From contig CAVWAJ010000014.1 of assembly GCA_963752965.1 (NCBI GenBank), forward strand, positions 62,001 through 126,000: a stretch of 64,000 bases of DNA, read 5' to 3'. Source of the DNA: QHXW01 sp963752965 (GTDB taxonomy: Bacteria; Acidobacteriota; Terriglobia; Bryobacterales; Bryobacteraceae). Positions 43,209-51,489 of the stretch are shown here, piece after piece. The translations under genes and the position numbers were made by a program. How positions within the stretch are numbered: the first letter of the stretch is position 1; each line of letters starts with the position of its first letter. Under the pieces are notes generated by a model. The model did not search any database, was not told the DNA's origin, and saw only the letters and a program-made list of their open reading frames with translations.

Positions 43209-43758
43209 CTACCGCAATAGTGCCGAAACGGCTTTAAAGTGCTCATGGCGCGCATCGCGCAGCCACTCGAACACAACAGACTCGGTATTGGTCACCACGA
43301 CGCCCGCCGCACGCAGGCGATGCATCGCGTTGGCATGGTGTTCCTGATTTCTGGAACAGCAGGCGTCTTCAACGACGAACACCCCCTGACGGACAGCCCG
43401 CAACTCCAGCGTCGATTGCAGGACACACACGTGCGCCTCCATGCCAGCGAGAATCACCTGCGTCCGACCGCTGGCCTCCAGCATCGTGGCGAAAGGCTCC
43501 GTGCCCGCACATGAGAAGGATGTCTTCTCAAAACGCGGAGTACTTCCGGGGAGCATCTCGACTACCTGGCCAGCCGTCGGGCCAAGTCCCTTCGGATACT
43601 GTTCCGTCACCAAAACCGGGATGCTCAGACGGGTGGCGGCCTCCAACAGGATTCCGAGCCTTCCGAATCACGCTCGTTCGCGCCGCCGGAACCATGGCTG
43701 CCGCCAGGCGCTCCTGAAGGTCGACAACCAGCACAGAATCGGCGGCGCACGCAAGCAT
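43209..43758 (-). pseudogene. Isochorismatase-family hydrolase, frameshifted
   Basis: The first frame gives MLACAADSVLVVDLQERLAAAM to VIRKAR; the next frame continues LLEAATRLSIPVLVTEQYPKGLGP to the end. The catalytic triad residues are all present: Asp in VVDLQER, Lys in EKTSFSC, Cys in EAHVCVLQS. One extra base near 43655 separates the frames; removing it gives one continuous protein of about 183 residues. Enzymes of this family hydrolyse small amides or vinyl ethers. Recent decay or a sequencing error. Confidence 0.8.
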
Positions 43759-43759
43759 T

Positions 43760-43995
43760 GATCCTAAATAATAGATGAGCGACGCCTTTGCTGATCCAAT
43801 GGTTCTGCAACGTGCTGAAAGGACGGCCGTCCGGATTCGCGTCGAGCCTGACGGCTTCGCCATCGATCACGGTTTCATCGGGGAGTGGCGCGAGCGCCTT
43901 GGCAATCGCCGGGTATCTGGCGTTGTAATCCTTGTTGTTCCGCGATCGGAGACGCACATTGCTGTTCGTCATGACACCCGGTGCACGATAGCCAG
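43760..43995 (-). pseudogene. ATP-dependent DNA ligase, internal fragment
   Basis: Minus strand: VRLRSRNNKDYNARYPAIAK then ALAPLPDETVIDGEAVRLD and, after a frame change, IGSAKASLIYYLGS. These are adjacent parts of the adenylation domain of LigD/LigC ligases (motif ETVIDGEVV). The nucleotidyl lysine motif lies further upstream and is not found here. The fragment runs directly into the isochorismatase start. Confidence 0.7.
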
Positions 43996-44082
43996 TTCGC
44001 GGCCTCGTGCAACGTACCAAACTACGAGGTCCGGTGTGCCTGGCAGGCCGGTCGCGCGCTACGGGCCGACCTGCCGGTCGAG

Positions 44083-46026
44083 TTACTCTCTCTTGTCTTC
44101 GGGTTTCTTCTCTTCCTTCTTTGGCGGAGGCGGCTTGGGCGGCGGCGGAGTCTGGCGTTGCGGCTGAGCCTGCTCACGGACCGGAGGCGTCTGGCGTACC
44201 GGAGGCTGAGCCTGCTCACGGGCCGGAGGCGTCTGGCGTTGCGGCTGAGCCTGCTCACGGACCGGAGGCGTCTGGCGTACCGGAGGCTGAGCCTGCTCAC
44301 GGGCCGGAGGCGTCTGGCGTACCGGAGGCTGAGCTTGCTCGCGGGTCGGCGGAAGACTTTGCGGACGGGCGGCGGGGACCGGTTGGGTATTCGGTTTCTG
44401 GTTAGGCGGCTGTCTCGTACCGTTTTGGGGCTGGGCCGGGCGCTGAGCAAAGGTCTGCGCAGGACCGGGGCGCAGGGTCGGGTTGACGGGACGGACCTGT
44501 TTCGTGTTGATCGGCTGGACCTGCATGCGTCCGGGCGCCGGGTTCTGGCGGGCGACCTGGGCGCGCAAGGTCTGTAATTGCGCCGGCGCTACCGGGGTCC
44601 CGGGATGCTGTTGCAGCATTTGCTGCTTCGCGGCAAACGGAACCGCACGTGGAGGTGGAGCGAGTTTGGCGACTACGGGACGATTCGCAAGAGCGGCCGG
44701 GGGCGCGGCGGCTTTACGAGCGTTGCTATTCGCAAGAACGCTCTCCCGCTGCGGCGCCACTCGTGGCGCGGCCCCAATCACCTGGGCCTGACGCATCTGG
44801 TTGGCGTCGACTCGAACCGCAACACGTTGGACAGACTGAGCCGACACGAAGGAATTCTGCGGCATCGCCACTATGGCACTGCGATTTACGTAGTTGATGT
44901 TGGTGACGTTGATGTTCGTGACATTGATGTTCGTAATCCGCGTGTTCGTGACGTTCAGTTGGCGGATGTAACCTTGCGACACCTGATACGAGGGGTAGTA
45001 CACTTCGCTCGGGCCGAGCGGGAACCAGCCGACGAGACCGCCGCCCCCACCGCCGATCGAGACACCCACGCTGAATCCTCCACCACCGACGAACGCGACC
45101 AGCGCGGGAGCATAGTACACACGCTCCGCAACAGCGCCGGGGCACCAGCCCCAACTGTTGTTGACATAAGCCCAGCGTCCATAGTGGAACGGCGCGAAGC
45201 CCCAGGGCTCATCATCCACCCAGGTCCAGCCCCATGGTTCGACCCAAGCCCAGTAGCCGTCGTGATAGGGAGTCCAACCCGCCGCAACGCGCGGAATCCA
45301 TACCGCGCCGTAGTCCGGCGTGTTGCTCCATTCGCCATTGGCGTTCAGATCTTCATAGCCGACCATATCGGGCGAGACGTACTGGGGTGGAGAGACTTCT
45401 TCCAGGCGGTCCCGCGAAGAGACGAAAGAATCGAAATCGTCCGGTTGGTATGCATCCTGAACGTCAGGTGGGTTGCCGGAGTTGTCGAAGTAGGCGGTCT
45501 GGCCGGAATGAACCGGAAAGCTCTGGTTGTTGGCGGTTACTTCGATGTCGCCGGCGCGGACGGTGACCATCGTGGCGTTGCGGGAGGTATCGGTGTCGAC
45601 GCGGTATTCGCCCGTACGCAGGAGGGTGACTGCGCCGTTCGGAGTGTCGACCTCCCAGGATTCGCCATCAAAGAGATGACGTACGTGCAGGCTCAGATTG
45701 CCGGCGTTAATGCTGGTCTGGACGACATTATCGCTCAGGTTCACGAACTGGAAATTGGTTCCCGAGTTCAGACGGATGGAATTCCGACCGATCCGCAGCA
45801 CGGCACGTGCGCCGTTATCGGTATACAGATTGTCGCCGGTGGTCATCGGGTAATTCAGCGACGCGTCAGTCCATTGATCCACGCTGGCGGGCTCGAATGA
45901 TACGGGACCGCTGATGTACGCGATGCGGGCTACGCGCGAGGGCGGATCCACGTCCTGCGCCGCCGCGATGCCGGACAGAGCTAGGAATGCGGCTAGGGGC
46001 GATACCCACATGAGCAAATTTTTCAT
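44083..46026 (-). CDS. FecR-domain/DUF6600 surface protein with Pro-Gln repeat tail
   Basis: A 647-residue exported protein. Signal peptide (about 1-24, ending IAAAQ), a FecR-like beta-domain (about 45-170, GDNLYTDNGARAVLRIGRNSIRLNSGT), a Trp/Tyr-rich DUF6600 segment (about 225-330, GYWAWVEPWGWTWVDDEPWGF), repeated ITNINVTN units (about 365-385), and a long Pro/Gln/Arg tail with tandem REQAQPPVRQTP units. It is probably anchored at the envelope, the tail spanning a matrix. The start at MKNLLMWV has AAGG upstream; ten upstream residues are excluded. Confidence 0.85.
   Translation of the reverse strand: MKNLLMWVSPLAAFLALSGIAAAQDVDPPSRVARIAYISGPVSFEPASVDQWTDASLNYPMTTGDNLYTDNGARAVLRIGRNSIRLNSGTNFQFVNLSDNVVQTSINAGNLSLHVRHLFDGESWEVDTPNGAVTLLRTGEYRVDTDTSRNATMVTVRAGDIEVTANNQSFPVHSGQTAYFDNSGNPPDVQDAYQPDDFDSFVSSRDRLEEVSPPQYVSPDMVGYEDLNANGEWSNTPDYGAVWIPRVAAGWTPYHDGYWAWVEPWGWTWVDDEPWGFAPFHYGRWAYVNNSWGWCPGAVAERVYYAPALVAFVGGGGFSVGVSIGGGGGGLVGWFPLGPSEVYYPSYQVSQGYIRQLNVTNTRITNINVTNINVTNINYVNRSAIVAMPQNSFVSAQSVQRVAVRVDANQMRQAQVIGAAPRVAPQRESVLANSNARKAAAPPAALANRPVVAKLAPPPRAVPFAAKQQMLQQHPGTPVAPAQLQTLRAQVARQNPAPGRMQVQPINTKQVRPVNPTLRPGPAQTFAQRPAQPQNGTRQPPNQKPNTQPVPAARPQSLPPTREQAQPPVRQTPPAREQAQPPVRQTPPVREQAQPQRQTPPAREQAQPPVRQTPPVREQAQPQRQTPPPPKPPPPKKEEKKPEDKRE
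44160..44350 (-). repeat. Tandem repeat in the FecR/DUF6600 gene
   Basis: Five or so copies of a 36-39 bp unit (core GAGCCTGCTCACGG(A/G)CCGGA on the plus strand) alternating with a shorter variant. It encodes REQAQP(PVR/Q)RQTPP and is likely to vary in copy number between strains. Confidence 0.85.
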
Positions 46027-46327
46027 TTCGCAACCTTTCCAAGTAAGCCGGCTCATGATACTGCTAAATCGTTACAGTGCGATAACATCGAAGTAATGCG
46101 GGCTCCGGTTCCCGCGCATACAGCGATCACCCGTCCCACGGATTAGCCAAGAGTGAGCACACCGAGGGCCACTTCTTCTTGCAGCACTTCGACCAACCCG
46201 GTGGAAGATCAATGTTCGCCATAACGGTCCTGAAAGCTGATCTTGTGCCAGAGACTCGCAACGCCTGCAGAGGGCGAATCTCGGAGGTAGGTGTCGTTGG
46301 GGAGCCAAAGTCTGGCCAGCGAAACGC
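46027..46327. other. Intergenic region
   Basis: About 300 bp upstream of the FecR protein. No gene recognised; it should carry that gene's promoter, but no clear boxes were found. Confidence 0.4.
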
Positions 46328-46537
46328 TCACTTGCGCTTTGCGGCTTTCTTCGCGGGTTTGGTGGCGCGCTCTCGCGCGAGACGCTTGGTCGTCCATTTC
46401 TTCGCTGGCGCCATGGATGCCTTCTTCGCGCGCGCCGAACGCTCCGCATCTGTCATGTTCTTGGCTGCTGTCTTCCCGCCCTGGCTACCGTATGCCTTCC
46501 CCATCTGGCGCAGGTATTCGAGCACTTCCGGTGGCAT
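46328..46537 (-). CDS. Short basic DNA-binding-like protein (69 aa)
   Basis: MPPEVLEYLRQMGKAYGSQGG then a repeated Lys/Ala-rich stretch (MTDAERSARAKKASMAPAKK) ending KPAKKAAKRK. The PPEVLEYL(R/F)Q..GG..GGK pattern is a common short bacterial family of unknown function. A relative of the longer basic protein at 32932 in character, not in sequence. An upstream TTG two codons earlier is possible. Confidence 0.6.
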   Translation of the reverse strand: MPPEVLEYLRQMGKAYGSQGGKTAAKNMTDAERSARAKKASMAPAKKWTTKRLARERATKPAKKAAKRK

Positions 46538-46543
46538 GCGCAA

Positions 46544-47026
46544 CGGGGCTAAGACATGCTGCCGCTAGGCAAAGTCGCGCGTCAGTCCGGATTCGCGACT
46601 TAACCCAACCGAATTGGTTCGGGCCGCTCCGGCAGCCTCCGCAGGTGTTTCCGGAATCGGGCGGTTTTCGAGTGCGGTATAGAGGCTCCCGCGTAATCCC
46701 GATACGTACCTTTATGTCACGTCACGTCAACGAGTTGAGTAGTCCCTTCGTCTCTTCGCGTACCGACCAGTATCGTTGAAAAACAGGGTGGTTTAGCCAG
46801 TTGGATTAGCAAAGGATTAGCAAAATCGCTTCGCGCTTCTGGCCAGAACGTCCAGGAGGCCACGGACGGCGACCGCGGCCTGCTTCGCTTCACGGAGCTG
46901 CGATCGGCTGAGCCCGCGATGAAGCCATTTGCCTCCAGTTGAAGCAAAATGCGCTCCGCCAGGGGCGAAAATACTCCGATATCGGAGTACTTTCGCCGCT
47001 AGACGATCGGGGCGGAACCCATCTGT
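46544..47026. other. Intergenic region with a long palindrome
   Basis: No gene supported in about 480 bp. The striking feature is the near-perfect palindrome at 46964-46997, listed separately. Confidence 0.5.
46964..46997. promoter_or_regulatory. 34-nt near-perfect palindrome centred on CGATATCG
   Basis: GGCGAAA(A/G)TACTCCGAT facing its inverse: 16 of 17 positions pair. It begins 30 bp after the stop of the secreted protein at 47027. No T-tract follows, so it could be an operator or a hairpin protecting the transcript end. Confidence 0.6.
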
Positions 47027-47479
47027 CTACTCCGGGACTGGTCCGAGACTCAGCGCGATCTTCTTCGCGGTTTCCTCGGGAACGCTGGGTAGAACCACGA
47101 CGTGACAACTGCACGTGCCGCCCTTACCCGGCACGCTGGCGCTGTATGCGTTCGGATCTTCTGAATTCTTGGAAATCTTGTCCTGATAGAAGATTCGTTT
47201 CGCCGTATTCTCGAAAAGTTTGTCCTTGCGGATGCCGAACATCTTCTGCAAGTTTTCCGTGAGCGGTTTGAACGCCTGGCCGGCCTGGCTGGTGACCACG
47301 GCGATGTCGGTTGTGACGTCGTGAAACACCGCCGCGCCCGTAGTCTCGGGTAGCGGATCCCAGGCCGGCGGAACCGCGATCTGGCAGGCACCTTTGGAAT
47401 CTTTCAGAATTTTCCAGTCGGTCGGCGTAGTCTGTGCCAGAGCACTTACCAGCAATGAGAGAAACAGAGTCGCACGCAT
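47027..47479 (-). CDS. Secreted protein of unknown function (150 aa)
   Basis: Signal peptide (MRATLFLSLLVSALAQ), then a mature domain of mixed strands (ILKDSKGACQIAVPPAWDPL, TDIAVVTSQAGQAF). It resembles periplasmic PsbP-like/DUF1795 proteins in that WxI-PxxW-style start, but the match is not certain. The start at 47479 has GGAGAG upstream; 16 earlier residues are excluded. Flanked on both sides by palindromes with CGATATCG cores. Confidence 0.6.
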   Translation of the reverse strand: MRATLFLSLLVSALAQTTPTDWKILKDSKGACQIAVPPAWDPLPETTGAAVFHDVTTDIAVVTSQAGQAFKPLTENLQKMFGIRKDKLFENTAKRIFYQDKISKNSEDPNAYSASVPGKGGTCSCHVVVLPSVPEETAKKIALSLGPVPE

Positions 47480-48196
47480 GCATTTCTCTCCTGGCTGGAG
47501 TTTACCGCTCGGGGAACTCGCCGACAATCACACGCAATCGAGAGTCGAAATGCAGCTAGCGGGGGCCCACGATGTGGGTTGGATTTCCTGGTGGCATGCT
47601 AATCCGCGATCGGCTGAGCAGGAAATTGACCGATATCGGTCAATTTGCCCCCCGCGTTTCGAAAGCCGCCACTCACGGCCACGCCAGCCCGCGCGCAAGC
47701 CGTTTCGCTCGATCGCGATCAACCGAAGTCTTTCCGCCGGCGGAAACCTTCACTTCGTAGCCCTCGATGCCCATGCTCGAGTCCCATTCGGCACCGCTCA
47801 GGACGGCAACCACGGCGAAGGCAGTCGCCGTCACCCCCCGGCGTCGAGCGCAGATCCTCTAATACCTGGTAATGCCTGCTGGTGAGCTCTTGATCCGCCC
47901 CACCACGAAATACCCGGCCAGAGCCGGATCCTGCAACATGCTGTGGGAGGTGAGCCCGGTGGGATCGCATTTTGGGAGCCATGGCCCGCGTTGAACGGGC
48001 GGCACTCGTCGGCGACGAAAGCCGCGAAGCCAATGCCGCACCGAGAGCAACTCTGTTCAGCTCCGGAGGCCGGCTTATCTGCGCGAGCAAGCGCTGGCCA
48101 GTGCCTTGGTTGACCCCGAATAATCAGACTGCTCGGTCGTTATAGTAACATCCCTTGTTTCTGGCAAGAACAAAGACGTGCATAACGATGTGATGC
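47480..48196. other. Gene-poor region, possible decayed gene
   Basis: Holds the 47623 palindrome. On the minus strand between 48050 and 47690 two same-frame stretches separated by one TAG read plausibly (SMLQDPALAGYFVVGRIKSS then GAEWDSSMGIEGYEVKVSAGG), but I cannot name a family, so no gene is called. Confidence 0.35.
47623..47646. promoter_or_regulatory. 24-nt perfect palindrome centred on CGATATCG
   Basis: AAATTGACCGAT facing its exact inverse, 144 bp upstream of the secreted protein at 47479. It shares the CCGATATCGG core with the palindrome downstream of the gene. A dimeric-regulator site is the simplest reading. Confidence 0.6.
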
Positions 48197-48859
48197 ATGA
48201 AGCACAGCCGTTTCAAATACGTTTCCAAGCCTGAACACGCGCACCAGCTTCTTGAGGGGAAGGTCTTCCATCAAACCCTTGGGTACTTTCGCGACTACGA
48301 GGACTCAGAGGCGAAGCAGGTCATCGGCGACGAATTTGAATCCACCCGCATCTTCCGGCCCGTGGACGGCCTGCAAGTAAACAATCAGACCCGCGGCACG
48401 TCAGGTCCTCTCGAAATGGGATTTGAGTCTTCGGCGCGAGTTGGAGAGATCTACGTATTTTGCGTCAGTTTTGCCCTGACCGAGGAGCTGCAAAGGCAAT
48501 TTAGGGCCGTTGCTTGTGTTGAGGTTCTGGACCCGCGAACCTTCATCAACCGCTGGCAAAGTGCGTTGCCACCAGGTGCGAAGCACTTCGCCAGAAAGGT
48601 CAACTACTACCGGCGAGAGGACGTTCCGGGGAATGTCTGGCCACAACCCGAACTGATAGCAACCACGAAACTTGCGCAGTTTGCTTACCAGCAGGAGTAT
48701 CGGTTCGGATTTTCAACGACCGGCGCACTGGATTTTGGCCAATGCACCCAGCAATTGGTCGACCGAAAAGCGAGACCGCTGCCAAAGCCCGATGAGCACC
48801 ACACCCTGACGCTCGATCTCGGCGATCTCCACGATATCTGCAAGCTGCACGAGTTTTAG
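48197..48859 (+). CDS. Protein of unknown function, possibly DUF2971-like
   Basis: 220 residues, cytoplasmic. It opens with FKYVSKPEHAHQLLEGKVFH and later reads KLAQFAYQQEYRFGFSTTG. The order 'short label on loss of something, then Phe/Tyr pairs, then EYRF' is like DUF2971 proteins found in mobile and defence regions. That resemblance is an impression; the function is unknown. It stands alone in a region of IS elements. Confidence 0.55.
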   Translation: MKHSRFKYVSKPEHAHQLLEGKVFHQTLGYFRDYEDSEAKQVIGDEFESTRIFRPVDGLQVNNQTRGTSGPLEMGFESSARVGEIYVFCVSFALTEELQRQFRAVACVEVLDPRTFINRWQSALPPGAKHFARKVNYYRREDVPGNVWPQPELIATTKLAQFAYQQEYRFGFSTTGALDFGQCTQQLVDRKARPLPKPDEHHTLTLDLGDLHDICKLHEF

Positions 48860-49098
48860 CTACTGGCGTGTATTCGGCTTCCCGTGGAAGTGAAACGGCC
48901 GGAGGAAAAGCTACGGCGCGCGACCACCGTCAGGACCGAACACCCAGCAATCAATCGGAATGCCGACCGATCCCACGAAACCAGTTTTCGCCAACGCATT
49001 TTTGATGATCCGGGTGCGTTCACTGCTCGGTCTCATTGAGACGACTTTTGCCTGCTCACCCGCACACCCCGGTCGGTGTTGTTGGTCTCGGCTGTCAG
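48860..49098. other. Intergenic region
   Basis: One 41-codon minus-strand frame (48911-49036; MRPSSERTRIIKNALAKTGF) lies here without a ribosome site. Not called. Confidence 0.35.
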
Positions 49099-49363
49099 TC
49101 AGAGAATCTTAATCCACTCCCGAATCAATTCGGCATACGCAAATTGATTCCTTTTGAATAGCTTTTCAGCTTCGCGGAATGAGACTGGACGAGTGTGAGC
49201 GCCGGTCCTTTGATCTTTGGCATGTGCCAAATCTACTTTGACACGTAGACTATGTACGTCCCTCAGCCATGGTGTGGCACGAGGCAGCACACCGAGTAGA
49301 GCGTTCTTATGATAAAGCCAACGCCCGTACTCCGGCACGGCCTTGCCGGGTCTAATGCAGCTA
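49099..49363 (-). pseudogene. Downstream half of an IS630-interrupted hsdM-derived frame
   Basis: Reads CIRPGKAVPEYGRWLYHKNA then LLGVLPRATPWLRDVHSLRV and ends FAYAELIREWIKIL. I do not recognise this segment. Removing the IS630 with one TA joins it in frame to the end of the hsdM fragment at 50529 (KSYA|SCIRPG). It was therefore one reading frame before insertion. Confidence 0.7.
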
Positions 49364-50528
49364 GTGTAGTGCGGCATACAGATTAACGATTATCCAGCGC
49401 GTGGCGGGCGCGCTTGACCTTTTCCAGAATATCGGACGCTTTGGCGGTCCAGACAAACGGTTTGGGATGGTCGTTGTGCTGGTCAATGTAGTCGCCAATG
49501 GCCATGATCAGTTCCTCGACGTCGCGGAAGATGCCTCGCCGCAGCCGATTCTGAGTGAGGTCACGGAAGAAACGCTCCACCATGTTCAGCCATGAACTGC
49601 TGGTGGGAGTGAAGTACACGTGGAAGCGCGGATGGCGGGCCAGCCACTTCTCAACCTTGGGATGTTTGTGCGTGGCATAGTTATCCGCGATCAGATGGAT
49701 TTGCTTGCCTGCAGGGGTGACTTGGTCAATCACGCGCAGGAATTTCAGCCACTCCTGATGCCGGTGCCGGTCGTCGCACATGCTGATTACGGTGCCATCG
49801 AGCGTGCTCATGGCCGCAAACAGGGTTGCCGTTCCGTTGCGCTTGTAGTCGTGGGTCATCGTTCCGCAGCGTCCCTTCTTCAGCGGCAGGCCAGGTTGCG
49901 TGCGGTCCAGTGCTTGGATCTGGCTCTTCTCATCGGCGCAGAGGACGATGGCGTGTTCTGGCGGGTTGAGATAAAGCCCGATGATGGCGTCCAGTTTCTC
50001 GGCGAACTCGGGATCGTGGCTCACCTTGAAGGTCCGCGCCAAGTGCGGCTTCAGACCATGTTTCTGCCAGATCCGGCGCACGCTCTTTTCACTGACGCCT
50101 GCGGCCTCTGCCATGGTGCGCGTGCTCCAGTGGGTCGCGTTGTCGGGCTTCTCCTGCGTGGTTCTCCGGATCACCTCTTGCACCTGGGCCGGTGTGATGG
50201 TTGGTGTTCTTCCCGGGCGCGGCGCATCTTTGTCCAGCGCCGCAAAACCACCGTCCAGAAACCGATTCCGCCAGCGCGCGGCCTTCTCCGGTGTGATCTT
50301 CAACTCCGCCGCGATCTGCTGATCTTGCAGCCCCGCTCCGGCCAACAAAACGATCCGCGCTCGTTCCACGCTCCGTGCCGGCGCGCTGCGAGCTCGGGCC
50401 CGAGATTCCAGGATCTCTTGCTGGTCAGAACTCAGAACCACGGGTCGCGCCACGCGCATCGTCTTCGGTCCTCCTATTGTAAAGACGACGCGTATTCTAT
50501 AATCGTTACTATTTATGCCGCACTACAC
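49364..50528 (-). mobile_element. IS630-family insertion sequence, complete
   Basis: About 1.17 kb with inverted ends GTGTAGTGCGGCATA at 49364 and, inverted, up to 50528, each flanked by TA (49362-49363 and 50529-50530), the expected dinucleotide target. One intact transposase. It splits the hsdM-derived frame, which closes perfectly on excision, so the insertion is recent. Confidence 0.92.
49383..50459 (-). CDS. IS630-family transposase
   Basis: A 358-residue Tc1/mariner-like transposase. The N-terminal two helix-turn-helix regions (about 45-160; ITPAQVQEVIRRTTQEKPDN, VSEKSVRRIWQKHGLKPHL) precede the DDE core: ADEKSQIQALD, LIADNYATHKHPKV, and FTPTSSSWLNMVERFF with the final Glu. Intact. Confidence 0.93.
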   Translation of the reverse strand: MRVARPVVLSSDQQEILESRARARSAPARSVERARIVLLAGAGLQDQQIAAELKITPEKAARWRNRFLDGGFAALDKDAPRPGRTPTITPAQVQEVIRRTTQEKPDNATHWSTRTMAEAAGVSEKSVRRIWQKHGLKPHLARTFKVSHDPEFAEKLDAIIGLYLNPPEHAIVLCADEKSQIQALDRTQPGLPLKKGRCGTMTHDYKRNGTATLFAAMSTLDGTVISMCDDRHRHQEWLKFLRVIDQVTPAGKQIHLIADNYATHKHPKVEKWLARHPRFHVYFTPTSSSWLNMVERFFRDLTQNRLRRGIFRDVEELIMAIGDYIDQHNDHPKPFVWTAKASDILEKVKRARHALDNR

Positions 50529-51186
50529 TAGCATACGACTTTGTTAGAGACGGGTTTCGTGTCGAAAATGCCTGAAGCAAGTTCTCGTTGAACGTATCCA
50601 GAATCATCACTCGCGCGCTCGGATCTTCCGTCCAGTGCTCGCCCGCTTCTTCGTTGTTCTCCTCGTTGAACTTGCGGACCAACTCCTCGAACACCGTGCC
50701 CATCGAATGGTTATCGATGCCTGCCGGAGAAAGGTCGATGTCGGGGTCGAGGAACTTGTTTATCAGCGTGCCGATGGCGTCGGCCTTAGAGAGGGTTGTG
50801 AGCTGGTTGCGGAACTTGAAATTATCGAGGATGTCCTGGACGTTGGGCGAGAAGCCGTTCAGGTAGTCTTCGAAATCGGCGAGCAATTGCTGTTGGCTAC
50901 CGCGGGACTTCAGATCGCGCAGCGTAAACTTCGAGGTGTTGTAGAAGGCCTGGCCAGCAGCTTCGGCGAGTGCGGCTCGCTGTTCGGTGATGCGGGCCTC
51001 ATCGAGCATCTTTTTGGTGTCGAGCACCGCCCGCTTGGTCGGCTCCAGCACGGCGTCCATGCGGCGGATGACGCACATCGGCAAGATCACATCCGGGTAC
51101 TTGCCTCGCTTGAAGAGGTCTCGCAAGACATCGTCGGCGATGCCCCAGATGAAGGAGACGATTTTGTTGTGAGTTACTTGGTCCAC
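50529..51186 (-). pseudogene. hsdM: Type I restriction-modification subunit HsdM, N-terminal portion
   Basis: Residues 1-190 are the HsdM N-terminal domain (NKIVSFIWGIADDVLRDLFK, GKYPDVILPMCVIRRMDAVL, FEELVRKFNEENNEEAGEHWT). In normal HsdM GEHWTPR is followed by the SAM-binding methyltransferase motifs. Here after GEHWT the sequence changes to unrelated residues (DTFNENLLQAFSTRNPS), which then run into the IS630. The methyltransferase domain is therefore lost. The GTG start overlaps the preceding RHH stop. No hsdS or hsdR is nearby. Confidence 0.75.
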
Positions 51187-51403
51187 TATTGTCCTTTAGC
51201 TGACCGAGGCCGAGGCGCTTCAGCGCTGCCCTCTGCGACGTATTTCTCCGCGGCGTCCCGCACGACCCAGGCCAACAACACTTTTTTTCTGCTGCACGAT
51301 TTCCTTCGAGAGCTTCGTAGAGAGCAGGCGGAAGGCTGATAGACGGCCGGACTGATGCGCTGGGAACCTTTAGCCGGCTTGCTCCATTCCCCTTGCGTTT
51401 CAT
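51186..51403 (-). pseudogene. RHH (CopG-like) small protein with a poly-A frameshift
   Basis: The first frame reads RPSISLPPALYEALEG, a ribbon-helix-helix start; after a run of seven As (51278-51284) the proper continuation KKVLLAWVVRDAAEKYVAEG is in another frame, ending at 51186 where it overlaps the hsdM start. One base is missing for a continuous 72-residue protein. Such proteins commonly regulate the operon that follows. Decay or sequencing error in a homopolymer. Confidence 0.7.
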
Positions 51404-51489
51404 TACGTGGCTCGAATGGTTTTCACCACTTTACATCATGTCGGTGAACAGTGAATGATGGGTGTAATTTATTAGGCGGAGAAAAGCAC

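Noticed and set aside
44160..44350. Possible CRISPR array because of regularly spaced repeats
   Set aside because: The units are contiguous, in frame and encode a Pro/Gln-rich tail; no unique spacers and no cas genes.
44578..45900. 440-codon plus-strand open frame
   Set aside because: Antisense to the FecR/DUF6600 gene; composition follows from the repeats of the real gene.
46964..46997. Rho-independent terminator
   Set aside because: Strong hairpin but the following bases are CC-rich, not a T-tract, on either strand; kept as a palindrome of unknown role.
47690..48050. Gene with an internal TAG on the minus strand
   Set aside because: Two same-frame pieces read smoothly but I recognise no family and cannot show they belong together.
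50635..51339. 234-codon plus-strand open frame
   Set aside because: Antisense to the hsdM fragment and the RHH pseudogene; no family match.
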